This document shows positions 5,438 through 7,276 of a DNA stretch of 7,276 nt, piece by piece (within the stretch, counting starts at the first letter, position 1; the number at the start of each line of letters is the position of its first letter). The translations under genes and the position numbers were made by a program. Location: positions 1-7,276 of the forward strand of contig CAKSPN010000086.1 of assembly GCA_934481375.1 (NCBI GenBank). Reading direction: 5' to 3'. Below the pieces are notes generated by a model. It did no database searches, was not told where the DNA came from, and saw only the letters and a list, made by a program, of their open reading frames with translations. Source of the DNA: an uncultured Clostridia bacterium (GTDB lineage Bacteria; Bacillota; Clostridia; UBA1381).

Positions 5438-6547
5438 ATGGAATTTTGCGCAAACGTTCTTAAGAACGATGAAAAAGCAATTTTTGAAATGCGTGAGCTG
5501 TATCAGAAATACGGCTATGCACAATACAAGATGAGCAAGTTTGAGGAGTATGATCTGTACGTCAGAAATAAGGACTTTCTCGTATCGGACAATATAATAA
5601 CCTTTACCGACACGGACGGAAAGCTTATGGCATTAAAACCCGACGTAACTCTTTCGATAATAAAAAACGGAACGGATAAAAAAGACAGCGTCGAAAAGGT
5701 GTATTACAACGAAAACGTCTACAGAGTTTCAAAGGGCAGCCGTTCTTTTAAGGAGATTATGCAGGTGGGACTCGAATGTATCGGCGACATTGACGATTAC
5801 TGCATTTACGAGGTAATTATGCTTGCGGCAAAAAGCCTTGAAAACATATCCGCCGATTATGTGCTTGATATTTCGCATCTCGGAATTGTTTCCGCCGTTA
5901 TAGACTCGCTCGGAGTAAATGATACCGTTAAAAGCGAAATCCTAAAATGTATCGGCGAAAAAAACACCTACGGCATTTCGACTTTGTGCAGGGAAGCGGG
6001 AGTAAATCCCGAAAATGCGGTAAAGCTTGTTTCGACATACGGCTCTGCCAAAAAGGTAATTCCCGTGCTTAAGAGTATGCAAATCGAAAATGCGGAGGAC
6101 GCCGTATCGCAGCTTGAGAAAATCGTAACTGCACTCGAAAGCGGCGGCTATGGGGTAAACATAGATTTTTCGGTTATAAACGATATGAATTATTATAACG
6201 GTTTTGTTTTCAAAGGCTTTATAAAAGGGATTTCAACGGGTGTGCTTTCGGGCGGTCAGTATGATAAGCTGATGCGAAAAATGGGCAGAACATCGGGCGC
6301 TGTCGGTTTTGCGGTGTATCTTGATATGCTCGAACGCCTTACAAACAGCGATAAAAAATATGACGTCGACGCAGTTATACTTTATGATGAGGACTGCGAC
6401 ATAAATTCGATAAACAATGCGATAAAGCTTCTTTCCGCTGACGGAAAGAGCGTTACGGCACAGAGGGCAATTCCCGAAAAATTAAAGTATAAACAGCTTT
6501 TAAGACTTCGTGAAAGGGGTGTGGAAATCATTGAAAACAATGCTTAA
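5438..6547 (+). CDS. hisZ: ATP phosphoribosyltransferase regulatory subunit HisZ
   Basis: A 369-residue histidyl-tRNA synthetase-like protein that no longer aminoacylates tRNA but assembles with short-form HisG to make active, histidine-sensitive ATP phosphoribosyltransferase, the first step of histidine synthesis. Class II synthetase-like features are visible: ALKPDVTLSI (65-74), the motif-2 region NENVYRVSKGSRSFKEIMQVGLE (91-113), NYYNGFVFKGFIKG (251-264) and the motif-3-like LSGGQYDKLMRKMG (270-283) with GAVGFAVYLDML. It lacks the roughly 100-residue anticodon-binding domain of true HisRS, having only a short tail. The ATG at 5438 follows a GGGGGG ribosome site (5426-5431) by 6 bases; another ATG at 5434 is out of frame. 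It is the first gene of the operon and overlaps hisG by 8 bases. Adjacency to hisG makes the call firm. Confidence 0.95.
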   Translation: MEFCANVLKNDEKAIFEMRELYQKYGYAQYKMSKFEEYDLYVRNKDFLVSDNIITFTDTDGKLMALKPDVTLSIIKNGTDKKDSVEKVYYNENVYRVSKGSRSFKEIMQVGLECIGDIDDYCIYEVIMLAAKSLENISADYVLDISHLGIVSAVIDSLGVNDTVKSEILKCIGEKNTYGISTLCREAGVNPENAVKLVSTYGSAKKVIPVLKSMQIENAEDAVSQLEKIVTALESGGYGVNIDFSVINDMNYYNGFVFKGFIKGISTGVLSGGQYDKLMRKMGRTSGAVGFAVYLDMLERLTNSDKKYDVDAVILYDEDCDINSINNAIKLLSADGKSVTAQRAIPEKLKYKQLLRLRERGVEIIENNA

Positions 6548-7172
6548 TGTTGCGCTCCCAAAGGGCAGACTGGGAGAAAAGGTGTATTCAATGTTTGAAA
6601 AGGCAGGCTTTGAGTGCCCGTCCATAAAGGAAACAAACCGCAAGCTGATTTTTGAAAATCCCGAAAAGGGAGTGCGGTATTTCTGGGTAAAACCCTCCGA
6701 TGTAGCAATATACGTTGAGCGCGGAGCTGCGGACGTAGGCGTTGCAGGAAAGGATATTCTTCTCGAATACGAGCCTGAGATTTATGAACTGCTCGACCTT
6801 AACATCGGCAAATGCAGAATGGCGGTTGCCGCAAAAAACGATTTTTATGACGACACACAAAAGACTTTGCGTGTGGCTACAAAGTTTTCAAACATAACAA
6901 AAACATATTATTCCGCACTCGGACGTGACATAGACATAATCCACCTTAACGGCTCTATCGAGATTGCTCCGATACTCGGACTTTCGGACGTTATTGTGGA
7001 CATAGTGGAAACAGGCACAACGCTTAAGGAAAACAATCTTGAAGTGGTTGAAACGATAATCCCGATAAGCGCACGGCTTATTGCGAACAAGTCAAGCTTT
7101 AAATTCAAGGGTGCGGAAATTGAAAAACTGACAGAGGGATTGGCACAGCAGATAAAAGGAGCGGAAAAATGA
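6540..7172 (+). CDS. hisG: ATP phosphoribosyltransferase catalytic subunit, short form
   Basis: HisG condenses ATP with PRPP to phosphoribosyl-ATP, the committed step of histidine synthesis. The 210-residue length is that of the short form, which lacks the C-terminal allosteric domain and needs HisZ. Landmarks are LNVALPKGRLGEK (2-14), YVERGAADVGVAGKDIL (58-74) and the PRPP-binding loop VDIVETGTTLKENNL (153-167). The ATG at 6540 overlaps the end of hisZ (stop 6545-6547). A TTG at 6531 in the same frame is the main alternative: AAAGGGGTG (6513-6521) sits 9 bases before it but 18 before the ATG. It would add only three residues. The next gene, hisD, starts in the ATGA overlap at its end, so the subunits and HisD are translationally coupled. 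Confidence 0.96.
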   Translation: MLNVALPKGRLGEKVYSMFEKAGFECPSIKETNRKLIFENPEKGVRYFWVKPSDVAIYVERGAADVGVAGKDILLEYEPEIYELLDLNIGKCRMAVAAKNDFYDDTQKTLRVATKFSNITKTYYSALGRDIDIIHLNGSIEIAPILGLSDVIVDIVETGTTLKENNLEVVETIIPISARLIANKSSFKFKGAEIEKLTEGLAQQIKGAEK

Positions 7173-7276
7173 TTAAGATTTTAAAATACGGCGAAGTTGA
7201 GAATAAGGACATTTTTGCACGAGTTACGCCGAAAGTGAATGTTGAAGAAACTGTTGCGGAAATTATAATCGACGTA
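7169..7276 (+). CDS. hisD: Histidinol dehydrogenase, N-terminal part (cut by window end)
   Basis: Thirty-six codons from ATG 7169 to the window edge, beginning MIKILKYGEVENKDIFARV and continuing through a VNVEETVAEII segment. This is the N-terminal signature of histidinol dehydrogenase, the zinc enzyme that makes the two last NAD-dependent oxidations to histidine; the full protein is about 430 residues and its catalytic part is outside the window. AAAGGAG (7155-7161) lies 7 bases upstream, inside hisG, and the start overlaps the hisG stop by 4 bases (ATGA). Short, but the his context makes the call safe. Confidence 0.88.
   Translation, partial: MIKILKYGEVENKDIFARVTPKVNVEETVAEIIIDV

Noticed and set aside
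6510..6539. A GTG start for hisG ten codons upstream
   Set aside because: HisG proteins begin close to the LNVALPKGR motif, and the extension lies inside hisZ without a suitable ribosome site.

Overview
The window looks like a chromosomal piece of a low-to-mid GC Firmicute, most likely a gut-type member of the Clostridia. The signs are strong AGGAGG-type ribosome binding sites, a TTG start, sigma-A-like promoters with 17-base spacers, hairpin/U-tract terminators, a short-form HisG paired with HisZ, and the remnant of an SLH (S-layer homology) protein. This placement is inferred from style and gene content, not from a marker gene.

Left part (1-1610). A small YgjV-family membrane protein (plus strand) faces a flavodoxin-like NAD(P)H/FMN oxidoreductase (minus strand) across a long perfect hairpin terminator. 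The oxidoreductase has lost its normal stop codon. Its conserved body ends after 179 residues, but the frame stays open through the terminator and 96 bases into the antisense of the YgjV gene. Just upstream of it lies a deletion scar: the last 66 codons of an aldo/keto reductase (minus) butt against the last 35 codons of an SLH-domain protein (plus), which still has its own terminator.

Middle part (1634-5309). Three tightly packed minus-strand genes form an operon: a TIM-barrel sugar (phosphate) isomerase/epimerase, a Gfo/Idh/MocA NAD(P)-dependent oxidoreductase and a second TIM-barrel isomerase/epimerase. A divergent AraC-family regulator with a cupin sensor domain sits across a 115-base intergenic region. 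That region carries a good plus-strand promoter and a perfect 15-base palindrome over its -10 box. The gene set suggests a small regulated catabolic module for an uncommon sugar, cyclitol or keto-glycoside; the substrate cannot be read from the sequence.

Right part (5310-7276). A clear promoter (TTGACT-17-TAAAAT) drives the start of a histidine biosynthesis operon, hisZ-hisG-hisD, with translationally overlapping genes; hisD runs off the window. HisZ and HisG together form the ATP phosphoribosyltransferase of the first step, and HisD carries out the last two oxidations.

I see no tRNA, rRNA, CRISPR array, insertion sequence or phage gene. Apart from the remnants, the most unusual points are the nonstop oxidoreductase that reads into its own terminator and the AKR/SLH deletion scar.
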